Below, in pieces: positions 35,861 to 47,442 of a stretch of 64,000 nt of DNA. Each line of letters starts with the position of its first letter. Position 1 is the first letter of the stretch. The position numbers and the translations under genes were made by a program. The notes under the pieces are model-generated. The model worked only from the letters and a program-made list of their open reading frames with translations, made no database searches and was not told the origin of the DNA. The stretch lies in the NCBI GenBank assembly GCA_963785425.1, contig CAWAVG010000004.1, positions 744,001-808,000 of the forward strand, written 5' to 3'. The DNA is from RYN-133 sp963785425. GTDB lineage: Bacteria > Actinomycetota > Actinomycetes > Mycobacteriales > Jatrophihabitantaceae.

Positions 35861-36462
35861 GACGAGGGACCCGCAGCGACCCCGGCGGCCCCGGCGACCG
35901 CGGCGCAGCGGCCGTCTGGGTGCTGGGCTGTGGCGCCGTCGTGCTCGCTGTCGCCATGCTCGTCCTGGTTCGCTCGCTCGCCGTGCTGGCGCGGCACCGC
36001 GCCGAGACCGCTGCGGATCTGGCCGCGCTGGCCGCCGCCGGCCGCATCGGGGTGGGCGGCGATCCCTGTCTGGCCGCCCGCGCGGTGGCCCGGGCCGATG
36101 ACGCCGAGCTGCGCTCGTGCGTCGTGTCCCTCGACGCTGGCGGACGCAGCGGGACGGTCCGCATCGAGGTCCGCGCGAGGGCCCGTCTGCCGGTGGTCGG
36201 CGTCCGGGAGGCGGCTGCGCGCGCCCGGGCCGCCCGCCTGCCGGGACCCTCGGCGGGCCCTTCACCGAGTCCTCACCGCGCGCAGTCATGCCGGTGCCCA
36301 GGTCTGTGGCATGCTGACGCAGGCGAAAACCGCCGCACCAGACCGCTCAAACCTCGGGCGAACGCTGGTCACGTCGTACTGGCAGAGCTCGATCGATTCG
36401 GGTATGACACGGGTACGCACACGGCCGGGATGAGGATGGCGAACGGGTGGAGCTTTCGGTAA
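35857..36462 (+). CDS. TadE/TadG-like membrane-anchored protein, 3' end uncertain
   Basis: The protein starts VRRGTRSDPGGPGDRGAAAV. The motif GDRGAAAVWVLGCGAVVLAV begins a single membrane helix, followed by RHRAETAADLAALAAAGRIG, the conserved alanine-rich block of Rv3654c-like and TadG-like proteins. The normal protein would end after about residue 125 (REAAARARAA). Here the frame runs on another 70 residues of atypical, arginine/histidine-rich sequence that overlaps the STAS gene. A one-base indel near 36240 could explain that tail. It probably belongs to the Tad pilus system. Confidence 0.68.
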   Translation: MRRGTRSDPGGPGDRGAAAVWVLGCGAVVLAVAMLVLVRSLAVLARHRAETAADLAALAAAGRIGVGGDPCLAARAVARADDAELRSCVVSLDAGGRSGTVRIEVRARARLPVVGVREAAARARAARLPGPSAGPSPSPHRAQSCRCPGLWHADAGENRRTRPLKPRANAGHVVLAELDRFGYDTGTHTAGMRMANGWSFR

Positions 36463-36815
36463 CCAGGCAGGGCCCCGGCGAGGTTCCCGTCGTCGCCGTG
36501 AACGGCGAGGTCGACGTCTACGCCGCACCCGCGCTGCGTGACAGACTCACCGAACTGCTGCAGGACGGCTCATCTGTCGTCGTTGATCTCAGCGAGGTCG
36601 GTTTCCTGGACTCGACCGGGCTCGGCGCCCTCGTCGCCGCGCGTACCGCTGCCGCCGAGCAGGGCGCCGCCCTGCCGCTCGTCTGCACGCATCAGCGCAT
36701 TCTCAAGCTGTTCACGATCACAGGCCTCGACGACGTGTTCCGGATCCACGACTCGGTCGAGTCGGCCATCGCGGGTCTCGGCGAACCGGCCGACGCCGGC
36801 GCCGACGCCGACTGA
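36447..36815 (+). CDS. STAS-domain anti-anti-sigma factor, BldG-like
   Basis: The 122-residue single STAS domain begins VELSVTRQGPGEVPVVAVNG. GEVDVYAAPALRDRLTEL and VVVDLSEVGFLDSTGLGALV follow; the serine in DSTGLG is the phosphorylation site that controls binding to an anti-sigma kinase. The sequence, including VCTHQRILKLFTITGLDDVF, is strikingly like Streptomyces BldG. Unlike BldG, no partner anti-sigma gene lies downstream; the proton pyrophosphatase gene follows instead. GTG 36447 is the start. Regulation of stress or development is inferred. Confidence 0.85.
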   Translation: MELSVTRQGPGEVPVVAVNGEVDVYAAPALRDRLTELLQDGSSVVVDLSEVGFLDSTGLGALVAARTAAAEQGAALPLVCTHQRILKLFTITGLDDVFRIHDSVESAIAGLGEPADAGADAD

Positions 36816-37017
36816 GACACCGCCGGATCGGCACGGCATGGGCCACGAGACACTCGGACCACCCCGGCAGGCCTGATCCTGAGCCTGTGGTTAGACTCCG
36901 CCCGACAACACAGCCCGCTCTGGGACACGAACTCACGTGCCGGCGGGCGCCGTCCTCATCCGAGGCTTGCGGTCGGGCCGTGCTCGCCGCGAGGAACGTT
37001 CATTGAGAGGTATCTGG

Positions 37018-39324
37018 ATGGTCGCGCACCACGCTGGCGCACACCTGGCAGCCCTACCGGGCATTTCGGGCGGACAGAAGGGCGTCGTCGTCGTTCTGGC
37101 GGTCCTCGCCGTGCTCGCGCTCGCCTACGCGTACGTCCTGGTCAGGGAGGTACTCAAGGCCGACCAGGGCACCGAGAACATGCAGTCGATCTCGAAGGCG
37201 GTCCAGGAGGGCGCGGCGGCGTATCTGAACCGCCAGTTCCGCACGCTGAGCGTGTTCGCGGTGATCGTGTTCGTGCTGCTCCTGCTGCTGCCCGTCAACG
37301 AGGGCGGCGCGAGCGTGCGCATCGGCCGGGCGATCTTCTTCCTCGTCGGCGCCGCGTTCTCCGCGACCGTCGGCTACATCGGCATGACGATGGCGACGCG
37401 TGCCAACGTCCGCGTCGCCGCGGCCGCACGCAACGGCGGTGGCGAGCGCGGATTCCACATCGCGTTCCGCACCGGCGGCATCGTCGGCATGCTCACCGTC
37501 GGCCTGGGCCTGCTCGGCGCCAGCATCGTGCTCCTCACCTACAACGACCACGCGCCGACCGTGCTGGAGGGCTTCGGCTTCGGCGGCGCCCTGCTCGCCA
37601 TGTTCATGCGTGTCGGCGGCGGCATCTTCACCAAGGCCGCAGACGTCGGCGCCGACCTCGTCGGCAAGGTCGAGGCGGGTATCCCCGAGGACGACCCCCG
37701 TAACGCGGCCACCATCGCCGACAACGTCGGCGACAACGTCGGTGACTGCGCGGGCATGGCAGCCGACCTGTTCGAGTCCTACGCCGTCACGCTGGTGGCC
37801 GCGCTGATCCTCGGCCAGTCGGCGTTCGGCGCCAAGGGCCTGATGCTGCCGCTGATCATCGGCGGCATCGGCATCATCAGCTCGGTGGTCGGCATCCTGA
37901 CCACCAAGCTGCGTGACAGCGACCGCAACGGCCTGGTGCCGATCAACCGCGGCTTCATGATCTCGGCGGCGACGTCGCTCGTGCTCGTCGCGATCCTGGC
38001 CTTCACCTACCTGCCCGCGAAGTTCAGCGGGTTCGGGGCAGGCTTCGCCTCCGACGGCAACCCGAAGGTGATTGCATTCGTCGCCGTGCTGATCGGCATC
38101 GTGCTCGCGGTCGTCATCCAGCAGCTGACCGGCTACTTCACCGACACCATCCGCCGTCCCGTCCGCGACGTCGCAGACACCTCGCGCACCGGCGCGGCAA
38201 CGGTCATCCTGTCGGGCATCGCGCTCGGTCTCGAGTCGGCCGTCTACACGGCGGTGCTGATCGCCCTCGCGGTGTTCGGTGCGTTCCTGCTCGGCAGCGG
38301 CTCGATCGGCGTCTCGCTGTTCGCCGTCGCCCTCGCCGGAACGGGCCTGCTCACCACGGCGGGCGTCATCGTCTCGATGGACACCTTCGGCCCGGTCAGC
38401 GACAACGCCCAGGGCGTGGCGGAGATGAGCGGCGACATCGACGAGCGCGGTGCGCAGGTGCTCACCGATCTCGACGCGGTCGGCAACACCACGAAGGCGA
38501 TCACCAAGGGCATCGCGATCGCGACCGCCGTGCTGGCCGCGACCGCGCTGTTCGGCTCGTTCACCGCAGCGGTCGGCACCGCGGTCGGCAAGTACCACGG
38601 CAGCGGGCAGAACTTCCTGATCGTGTCACCGAACATCCTGGTCGGCGCGATCATCGGTGCGGCTGCGGTGTTCCTGTTCAGCGGCCTGGCGATCAGCGCC
38701 GTGGGCCGCGCGGCCGGACGGGTCGTGTTCGAGGTCCGCAAGCAGTTCCGCGACAAGCCCGGGATCATGGACTTCAGCGAGAAGCCCGACTATGCGGCCG
38801 TCGTTGACATCTGCACGAAGGACTCGCTGCGCGAACTGGCCACGCCGGGGCTGCTGGCGATCTTCGCGCCGATCACGATCGGCTTCGCCTTCGGCGCCGG
38901 TCCGCTGGCCGGCTACCTGGCCGGCGCGATCGCGGCGGGCGTCCTGATGGCCGTCTTCCTCGCCAACTCCGGCGGCGCGTGGGACAACGCAAAGAAGATG
39001 GTCGAGGACGGCCTGCACGGCGGCAAGGGCAGCGATTCGCACGCCGCCACCGTCATCGGCGACACGGTCGGCGACCCGTTCAAGGACACCGCCGGCCCGG
39101 CGATCAACCCGCTGATCAAGGTCATGAACCTGGTCGCGGTGCTCATCGCACCGGCCGTGATCGAGTTCAGCACCGGCACCGACAAGAACAACGCGGTGCG
39201 CGCGATCATCGCCATCGTGGCGTTCGCGATCATCGCCGCGGCCGTGATCGTGTCGAAGCGGCGCAAGGTCTCGATGGGCGACGAGCCGGCGGCCGAGCCG
39301 AAGAAGGCCACCGCCGCCGCCTGA
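37018..39324 (+). CDS. hppA: Membrane proton-translocating pyrophosphatase, K+-independent type
   Basis: The 768-residue integral membrane enzyme couples pyrophosphate hydrolysis to proton export. It has about 16 membrane helices. The catalytic sites are visible: TKAADVGADLVGKVEAGIPE, DDPRNAATIADNVGDNVGDC and, near the C-terminus, ATVIGDTVGDPFKDTAGPAI. At about residue 491 the motif is AVGNTTKAITKG. A lysine there, in place of alanine, marks the K+-independent subclass. ATG 37018 follows AGAGG, giving MVAHHAGAHLAALPGI; earlier in-frame codons extend the open frame without support. The frame is intact. A palindromic element follows the stop. Confidence 0.96.
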   Translation: MVAHHAGAHLAALPGISGGQKGVVVVLAVLAVLALAYAYVLVREVLKADQGTENMQSISKAVQEGAAAYLNRQFRTLSVFAVIVFVLLLLLPVNEGGASVRIGRAIFFLVGAAFSATVGYIGMTMATRANVRVAAAARNGGGERGFHIAFRTGGIVGMLTVGLGLLGASIVLLTYNDHAPTVLEGFGFGGALLAMFMRVGGGIFTKAADVGADLVGKVEAGIPEDDPRNAATIADNVGDNVGDCAGMAADLFESYAVTLVAALILGQSAFGAKGLMLPLIIGGIGIISSVVGILTTKLRDSDRNGLVPINRGFMISAATSLVLVAILAFTYLPAKFSGFGAGFASDGNPKVIAFVAVLIGIVLAVVIQQLTGYFTDTIRRPVRDVADTSRTGAATVILSGIALGLESAVYTAVLIALAVFGAFLLGSGSIGVSLFAVALAGTGLLTTAGVIVSMDTFGPVSDNAQGVAEMSGDIDERGAQVLTDLDAVGNTTKAITKGIAIATAVLAATALFGSFTAAVGTAVGKYHGSGQNFLIVSPNILVGAIIGAAAVFLFSGLAISAVGRAAGRVVFEVRKQFRDKPGIMDFSEKPDYAAVVDICTKDSLRELATPGLLAIFAPITIGFAFGAGPLAGYLAGAIAAGVLMAVFLANSGGAWDNAKKMVEDGLHGGKGSDSHAATVIGDTVGDPFKDTAGPAINPLIKVMNLVAVLIAPAVIEFSTGTDKNNAVRAIIAIVAFAIIAAAVIVSKRRKVSMGDEPAAEPKKATAAA

Positions 39325-39339
39325 CATCCTGCACAATCC

Positions 39340-39404
39340 GCGACTTTGACCCTGTAGTGGCTGTGATTCCTGGCGAATCACAGCCACTGCGGGGTCAAAG
39401 TCGC
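39340..39404. repeat. 65-bp near-perfect palindrome after hppA
   Basis: The left arm runs GCGACTTTGACC..., the right arm ends ...GGTCAAAGTCGC, with the central arms GGCTGTGATTC and GAATCACAGCC around CTGGC. Nearly all 30 positions per arm pair. A diverged copy of the left arm lies at 42820-42850. It occupies the hppA-to-Rv3647c-like gap and could act as a terminator. Confidence 0.85.
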
Positions 39405-39421
39405 AATACGGGGGAGGTGTG

Positions 39422-39991
39422 ATGTCGCAGTTCTCGCTGTTCGGTGCCGCCGCCGCGAGCCCCGACCTCGCCGATCTCGACGGCGTCCTGCTCGGCGGCG
39501 GGCACTGGGTGCGCACCGGCCCGTCCGCCCGGCTCTCGGTCGTGGTCGCAGACCGCTGGCGCGCGGACGCGCTGGCCGAGGAGTTCGACGTGCGCGGCGT
39601 CGCCGGTGACAGCGTCCCGGCCGAGGACGGGTGGAGCGCGCGCACCGCGTTCGACACCGAGCTGATGCCGCACGCGATGCGCTGGAGCCGCGGGGCGAAC
39701 GAGGGGCCGCCGCCAGGTTTCGAGCTGACGCCGGCCGGCCTGCGCCTGTGGACGATCGCGACCGGGGCGGCGGACGAGGCCGGCTACCTGCTGGGCACCG
39801 CCCGCGGCGACGGCGCGCTGCACCTCGCGGCGGGCGCGCAGCTGTCGCGGCAGGGTCTCGCGGCGGTGTCGCTCAGCCAGCGGCCAGGTCCCGGCTGGCG
39901 TATCACGTCGGCCCGGCGATTGCGGCGCTTCGCCGAACTCGTCGGCGCCGCGCCACCCGGGTCGGGACCCGACTGGCCGGGTGGCCGATGA
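39422..39991 (+). CDS. Conserved hypothetical protein upstream of topA
   Basis: The 189-residue protein begins MSQFSLFGAAAASPDLADLD. It has GGGHWVRTGPSARLSVVVAD, DGWSARTAFDTELMPHAMRW and LTPAGLRLWTIATGAADEAG. It corresponds to the small conserved protein found immediately upstream of topA in actinobacteria (Rv3647c). No catalytic motif is recognisable. The N-terminal QFSLFG resembles a beta-clamp-binding peptide (QxxLF), which is suggestive given its position among replication genes but unproven. ATG 39422 is chosen over GTG 39419. Confidence 0.75.
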   Translation: MSQFSLFGAAAASPDLADLDGVLLGGGHWVRTGPSARLSVVVADRWRADALAEEFDVRGVAGDSVPAEDGWSARTAFDTELMPHAMRWSRGANEGPPPGFELTPAGLRLWTIATGAADEAGYLLGTARGDGALHLAAGAQLSRQGLAAVSLSQRPGPGWRITSARRLRRFAELVGAAPPGSGPDWPGGR

Positions 39992-40079
39992 GCCGGCGTC
40001 ACAGCCCGGTTGCTCCGGTCCTGTACCGTCCGCGACTGGCGGTGTGTAACCGTTTGCGCACCCGGGACAGGAGCAACTA

Positions 40080-42803
<2,724 letters not shown>

Positions 42804-42819
42804 GAGCGGCGCCCGGGTG

Positions 42820-42850
42820 CGACTTCGACCCTGTAACGGCTGCGATTGCG
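42820..42850. repeat. Partial copy of the hppA palindrome arm
   Basis: Starting at 42820 the sequence GCGACTTCGACCCTGTAACG followed by GCTGCGATT repeats the left arm at 39340 with about four substitutions. No matching right arm follows. It is therefore a truncated copy, located 17 bp after the topA stop. Confidence 0.65.
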
Positions 42851-43076
42851 GCGGTTGCGAATGACCGCAGGCACGAGGACCCCGACCGCGGGCCGGAGCG
42901 GCGCTGCTCCGGCACCACGGCCGGGGCCGGGCGGCGGCTCGGTGGCCGCCCTGCTGCCACCGAACCGGATCACCGCGGGTGAACCGGGGGTTCCCTGACG
43001 CGGATACAAGGGTCATCGTCTGCGGTGGCATTCTCGTTACACGGCGACTGTTGCGCCGCACGCCAGTGGAGGTGCA

Positions 43077-43631
43077 ATGGAGCGGCCGGAGTTCGACGAG
43101 GCGCTCGTCGCAGCCGCCTCCGCGGGCGACGAGGTCGCGCTGCGCGGCGTCTACCTGGCTCTGGCACCGGCCGTCCTGGTCTACCTGCGCGGCCGGGGGG
43201 TCAGCGACCCGGAAGCGGTCACGAGCGAGGTGTTCGTCGCCGTGCTCCCGCGGCTGCCGCAGCTGCGCGGCGGCGTCAGCGGGTTGCGCACCCTGGTCTT
43301 CAGCATCGCGCACGCCCGGATGGTCGACGCGTACCGCGCGAGCGCGCGCCGGCCGTCGACCGTCGACTACGAACCGGCCGAGGACACCAGGGCCGTGCCG
43401 TCGGCCGAGGACGACGCGCTGCGCCGGCTGGGTAACGAGCGGGTCGAGGCGATCCTTGCGTTGCTGCCGCCCGACCAGCGTGAGGTGCTGTACCTGCGGG
43501 TGATCGCCGACCTCTCGATCGAGCACGTGGCGCAGGTGATCGGACGCTCGCAGGGTGCGGTCAAGCAGTTGCAGCGGCGCGCGCTGGTCGCGCTACGGGC
43601 GTTGCTGGCCGATCGGCGGGTAACGCGATGA
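43077..43631 (+). CDS. ECF-type RNA polymerase sigma factor
   Basis: The 184-residue sigma factor has region 2 (VTSEVFVAVLPRLPQLRGGV, LRTLVFSIAHARMVDAYRAS) and region 4 (ILALLPPDQREVLYLRVIAD, LSIEHVAQVIGRSQGAVKQL). The helix-turn-helix in region 4 is complete. ATG 43077 follows a GGAGG ribosome site. The stop codon overlaps the ATG of the next gene, which encodes a membrane protein with an RsdA-like cytosolic N-terminus. The pair may thus be a sigma/anti-sigma module of the SigD/RsdA kind. That assignment rests on the gene order and short similarity only. Confidence 0.88.
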   Translation: MERPEFDEALVAAASAGDEVALRGVYLALAPAVLVYLRGRGVSDPEAVTSEVFVAVLPRLPQLRGGVSGLRTLVFSIAHARMVDAYRASARRPSTVDYEPAEDTRAVPSAEDDALRRLGNERVEAILALLPPDQREVLYLRVIADLSIEHVAQVIGRSQGAVKQLQRRALVALRALLADRRVTR

Positions 43632-44771
43632 CGCGACTCCGACGATCACTTCGGCGACATGGCTGCCACTGACGCGGCGTCAGCGCAGTTCCTCGCCGAG
43701 ATGCGCTCGCTCGCCGACATCGATGCGCCCGAGCCCTCGGACGAGCTCGAGGCGCTGTTCGGTTCTGCTCTGCCGCTCACGCAGCGGGGCCGGCCCGGGT
43801 CGGCTGCGCCGGCGCCCCGACGCGTGCGTCGTCATCCGTTGCTGGCCGCCGCCGCCGTGTTAGTCCTCGCCCTCGCGCTGCTGATCACCGGGGCGGCCAC
43901 TCACCACCTACCCGCCTACGCGCAGCGGCTGGTGTCCAACGTCGTCAACACCCTGACGCCGTTCCACATCGACCCGACCCGCACCCACCCGCGGCCGCCG
44001 GCGCCGTCCGAGGGCCCGCGGTCGGGTCCGTCCGCGTCGCGGCATCCGTCCGCGCCGCGATCGGGCTCGGGGCCGCCGTCGGCGCCGCGGTCGGGACCGT
44101 CGCCCTCGGCACCGACCGGCAGCCTGCCGGTGACACCGAGCGTCCCCGTCACGCGGTCGGGGTCGGTGAGTGCGCCCGCGACCAGCACGGGTGTGACGTC
44201 GCCGTCGACGCCGCGCACCTCGCGACCCGCGGTGACGAGGTCGACGACGACGACGGCGTCGACGGCGTCGCCGGCCGCGGTGTCGGAGCCCGCCAAGGCG
44301 TCACACACGCCACCGGGCAAGGCCCTCGGCCGCGGGCACCACAGTCCCGGCCCACCCGGACGGACGACGGCCCACGGTGGCCCGAAGGGCCCGCGGGAAC
44401 CGTCGGCTACGGCCGAGGCCGATGGTGGCCGGCCGGCACCATCGGTCTCCGTGGCGCCGGGTCACGGCAACGGCAAGGGTCTCGGCAAGGCTCACGGCAA
44501 CGGCAAGGGTCTCGGCAAGGCTCACGGCAACGGCAAGGTCACGGCAAGGCTCACGGCAAGGCTCGCGGCAAGGCACGGCCACGGCCACGGCCGGCACGCG
44601 GGCCCGTCAGTACACGTACGCGTCCAGATAGGCATTGCCGAAGCGGCGCTGCGGGTCGCACCGAGCTGCCAGCGCGCCGAACTCGGCCAACCGCGGGTAG
44701 TGCGCGCGCACGTCGGCCGGGGCCATCGCAAACACCTTGCCCCAGTGCGGCCGCGGAGAGAACGGCGCTAG
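43628..44771 (+). CDS. Putative membrane anti-sigma factor with Pro/Ser/Thr-rich exterior and HGNGKGLGKA repeats
   Basis: The N-terminus, read from ATG 43628 with a one-base break near 43642, gives MTRLDDHFGDMAATDAASAQ then FLAEMRSLADIDAPEPSDEL, like the sigma-binding part of RsdA. A single membrane helix follows (LLAAAAVLVLALALLITGAA, about residue 60-80). The exterior is long and low-complexity: proline/serine-rich, then threonine-rich, then a 10-residue repeat HGNGKGLGKA present twice and partly a third time. The end is uncertain. The open frame runs to 44771 over the convergent oxidase gene, while a frame change in the repeats would end it at 44631. It is coupled to the sigma gene by an ATGA overlap. 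Confidence 0.6.
44463..44540 (+). repeat. 30-bp tandem repeat encoding HGNGKGLGKA
   Basis: Two identical 30-bp units occupy 44463-44492 and 44493-44522, each starting CACGGCAACGGCAAGG, followed by a partial third unit to about 44540 and then degenerate CACGGCAAGGCT words to about 44575. The repeat is in frame and lies in the extracytoplasmic tail of the putative anti-sigma protein. Confidence 0.85.
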
Positions 44772-45875
44772 CGCGGCCTCGACCGCAGCCACGGCGGGAC
44801 GGACCCGCTCGTCGTCGGCGACCCACGTGAAGTGCACCGCGAGCGTCTCGCGGTCGTGGAACGGGCTCAGCCACAGGTCGTCGGCCGCGATGGCCCGGAT
44901 CTCGCAGATCTGCAACGCCGTCCCGAACGACACGTCGCGCAGCGCGGCCACCGCCGCTGCACCCTGGTCGCGCGGGACGAGGTACTCGGTCTGCTGCTCG
45001 TCGCCGGCGCTCGGCCGGAACTCGGCCCGGAAGTGCGGCAGCCGCGCGTGCCACGGGCCGGGGGCGCCGAGCTGCTCAGTGGCGGCGCTGGTGTCCTCGC
45101 CGGCGATCGGGTGCATGGCTTGCGTCGCCGGGCGCGCCTGCCAGGCGGAGCCGTCGACCGGCTCGGTGCCGGCGGGCGCCTTGACCCAGATCATGTCGAT
45201 GACCGGCGCCGTCCAGGACGTGAACAGGCTCGTGCTGTACCCCGAGTCCATGATCTCGTCGAGGTTTTCGAGGACGACATCAAGGGGAGCGTCGACCCAC
45301 ACGTCCTGACGCAGCTCGTAACTCGGGACGATGTCGAGCGTGACCCGGGTGACGATCCCCAGGGCGCCGAGCGCGAGGACGGACCCGCCGAAGTCGGGGT
45401 CGGTCCGTGTTGTGCGGACGAGCTCGCCGTCGGCGCGCACGAACTCGATCGCGGACGCGCCCGCGGCCAGGCAGTGGTTGGCGGAACCGGAACCGTGCGT
45501 GCCGGTGGCGCAAGCGCCCGCGACGCTGATGTGGGGGAGCGACCCGAGGTTGGGCAGCGCCCACCCGGCTTCATCGAGGTCGACCGCGAGTTCGGCGTAG
45601 CGCATGCCGCCGGCGACCTCGACGGTGCGTGCGTCGGGCTCGATCACGGTCGGCAGGTCGAGATCGCCGACGCTGATCAGTTCGCCGTCGGTGTCGGCGA
45701 TGCGGTTGAACGAGTGCCCTGAGCCGAGCGCGCGCACGCGTGGCCGGTTCGCGACCAGCTGCTGCAGCTCGTCCACCGTCTTCGGCCGGTGTACCTCGTC
45801 GGTCGAGAAGGTGATGGTGCGGGACCAGTTCTGAACAGTCACCGGTCCGAGAGTAATTGCCGGTCCTGACGTCAC
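44607..45875 (-). CDS. FAD-linked sugar-1,4-lactone oxidase (L-gulonolactone/D-arabinono-lactone oxidase family)
   Basis: The 422-residue VAO-family flavoprotein starts VTSGPAITLGPVTVQNWSRT. The FAD domain includes PRVRALGSGHSFNRIADTDG and HISVAGACATGTHGSGSANH. The ALO C-terminal domain ends RPHWGKVFAMAPADVRAHYP and CDPQRRFGNAYLDAYVY, the family's HWGK and terminal motifs. It oxidises an aldonolactone such as L-gulono-1,4-lactone or D-arabinono-1,4-lactone; the precise substrate is not predictable. The GTG start overlaps the stop of the preceding methyltransferase. It is last in a three-gene operon behind a MarR operator. Confidence 0.88.
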   Translation of the reverse strand: MTSGPAITLGPVTVQNWSRTITFSTDEVHRPKTVDELQQLVANRPRVRALGSGHSFNRIADTDGELISVGDLDLPTVIEPDARTVEVAGGMRYAELAVDLDEAGWALPNLGSLPHISVAGACATGTHGSGSANHCLAAGASAIEFVRADGELVRTTRTDPDFGGSVLALGALGIVTRVTLDIVPSYELRQDVWVDAPLDVVLENLDEIMDSGYSTSLFTSWTAPVIDMIWVKAPAGTEPVDGSAWQARPATQAMHPIAGEDTSAATEQLGAPGPWHARLPHFRAEFRPSAGDEQQTEYLVPRDQGAAAVAALRDVSFGTALQICEIRAIAADDLWLSPFHDRETLAVHFTWVADDERVRPAVAAVEAALAPFSPRPHWGKVFAMAPADVRAHYPRLAEFGALAARCDPQRRFGNAYLDAYVY

Positions 45876-46651
45876 CGGGTGGCGATGAGGAAGTGGGTAC
45901 CGGTCGCGGTGCGCACGGCACCGTCGGGATCGATGAGCGGGTCGATGTGGCGCTGCAGCGACTCGGCGAGCTCGGTGTGCCCGTGGTCGTCGAGGTTGCG
46001 CACGATGTCGCACACGGGGGTCACGTCGTAACAGCGCAGCAGCTGCCCGGTGTCGCGGAATTCGATCGGCAGATCGCGCGGACTGACCCGTGCGTCGCGC
46101 CATCCGGCGTCGGTCGCGAGCGCGGCGAGTTCGTCGGCGTCGCCGAGCGCGAAGGGGCGCTCGCGCATTCCGCCGGCGGTGCCGAGCACGTCCTCCGCGG
46201 CGCCGACGAGCGCTCCGTAGAGCGGCATGTCCGCGATCGTGCGCCAGACGCTGACCGCGAGCCGGGCACCGGGACGGGCCACGCGCCACATCTGCGTCAG
46301 CGCCCCGGCTGCGTCGGGGACGAACTGCAGACCTTGCTGGCAGGTGATCGCGTCGACCGAGGCGTCCGGTAGCGGCAGCTCGTCCGCCGGGCAGACGTCG
46401 TACTCGATCGCGGCCGCGCGCGGCCGCGGTGCGACTGCCTGGCCGGCCGCGATCATGGCGGGATCGACATCGCACGCGTGCACGTGCCCGATCGCGCCGA
46501 CGCGACGGGCAAGCACGCGCGCGACCGTGCCCGGTCCGCACGCGACGTCCAGCACGGTCGAGCCGGGCCGCGGGTCGAGGGCGTCGACGAGCAGCTCGGC
46601 CCACGGCTCGAACAGGTTCGGCACGAGCACCGACACGTAGACCTCAGTCAT
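45872..46651 (-). CDS. Class I SAM-dependent methyltransferase
   Basis: The 259-residue protein begins MTEVYVSVLVPNLFEPWAEL. Motif I is STVLDVACGPGTVARVLARR, motif II is HVHACDVDPAMIAAGQAVAP, and LPLPDASVDAITCQQGLQFV is the post-II region, a UbiE/type-11 pattern. Nothing indicates its substrate. ATG 46651 overlaps the tam-like stop and its own stop overlaps the oxidase GTG. The three genes therefore form a single translationally coupled unit. The frame is intact. Confidence 0.85.
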   Translation of the reverse strand: MTEVYVSVLVPNLFEPWAELLVDALDPRPGSTVLDVACGPGTVARVLARRVGAIGHVHACDVDPAMIAAGQAVAPRPRAAAIEYDVCPADELPLPDASVDAITCQQGLQFVPDAAGALTQMWRVARPGARLAVSVWRTIADMPLYGALVGAAEDVLGTAGGMRERPFALGDADELAALATDAGWRDARVSPRDLPIEFRDTGQLLRCYDVTPVCDIVRNLDDHGHTELAESLQRHIDPLIDPDGAVRTATGTHFLIATR

Positions 46652-47402
46652 CGGCGTGAGTGTCCCACCGCGAAGATGCGCCGGAACGGAAACAGCGTGC
46701 CGTGCGGCCCGCGCGGGTACCCGGCACGCAGCGCGCCGGCGAGTTCGGCGCAGAAACGCGCGCCGTCGGCGGCCGACAAGGCGCCGAGCACAGGACGCAG
46801 GCCCGTGCCGCGCAGCCACTCGAGCACGGGGTCGGATCCGGCGAGCACATGCAGGTAGGTCGTCTCCCACACGTCCGCGGCCAGACCCGCGTCGAGCAGA
46901 ATTTCGGCGTAGCGCTGCGGGGAGGCGACCGCGTCGTCGTGGCGCAGCACGTGCTCGAGGTGCCAGCGCCGCGCCTGCTCGCGCAGCAGCGTGTGCGCCG
47001 GCGCACCGAAGTTGCCCGGCACCTGCATCGCGATCCAACCGTCCGGCGCGAGCGCGCGCGCCCAGGTCGCGAGCGAGCGCTTCGTGCCCAGGCACCCACT
47101 GCAGCGTCGCGTTGCTGATCACGACGTCGACGTCAGGCTCGCGCCACTGCGCGACGTCGCCGAGGCGTCACCGCGACACCGGAGACACCACGAGCGGCCT
47201 CGATCATCTCCGGCGAGGAGTCGATGCCCTCGACCACCGCGTCCGGCCAGCGTTGCGCGAGTAGGGCGGTCAACGTCGCCGGGCCGCAGCCGAGATCGAC
47301 CACCCGCCGCGGCTCGCGGGCTCCGACGCGCGCGAGCAGATCGAGGAACGGTCGGGACCGCTCGTCCGAGTACCGGCCGTACTGTGCGGGATCCCAGTCC
47401 AC
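46648..47402 (-). CDS. tam: Trans-aconitate 2-methyltransferase-like protein, frame-broken
   Basis: The start GTG 47402 gives VDWDPAQYGRYSDERSRPFL, the Tam N-terminus. Then RVVDLGCGPATLTALLAQRW is SAM motif I. After a shift near 47165 the chain reads VVISNATLQWVPGH, then after another near 47110 LAPDGWIAMQVPGNFGAPAH. Next comes RYAEILLDAGLAADVWETTY and a C-terminal GARFCAELAGALRAGYP. These blocks match trans-aconitate methyltransferases, which detoxify trans-aconitate formed from the citrate-cycle intermediate. Corrected length is about 250. It is divergent from a marR gene with a 22-bp palindrome between them. Confidence 0.85.
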
Positions 47403-47411
47403 CGCACCAAG

Positions 47412-47433
47412 ATATCTCGACGTCAAGAGATAT
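47412..47433. promoter_or_regulatory. Palindromic MarR operator between tam-like operon and marR
   Basis: ATATCTCGACG and TCAAGAGATAT at 47412-47433 form a 22-bp near-perfect inverted repeat, 10 bp from the tam start and 10 bp from the marR ATG. Its position between divergent starts and its AT-rich half-sites in GC-rich DNA make it a strong operator candidate for the adjacent MarR protein, controlling both directions. Confidence 0.8.
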
Positions 47434-47442
47434 GCTCCGTGC

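Noticed and set aside
44463..44540. CRISPR-like array at the 30-bp repeats.
   Set aside because: The units are directly tandem without spacers and lie in a coding frame. No cas gene is in the window.
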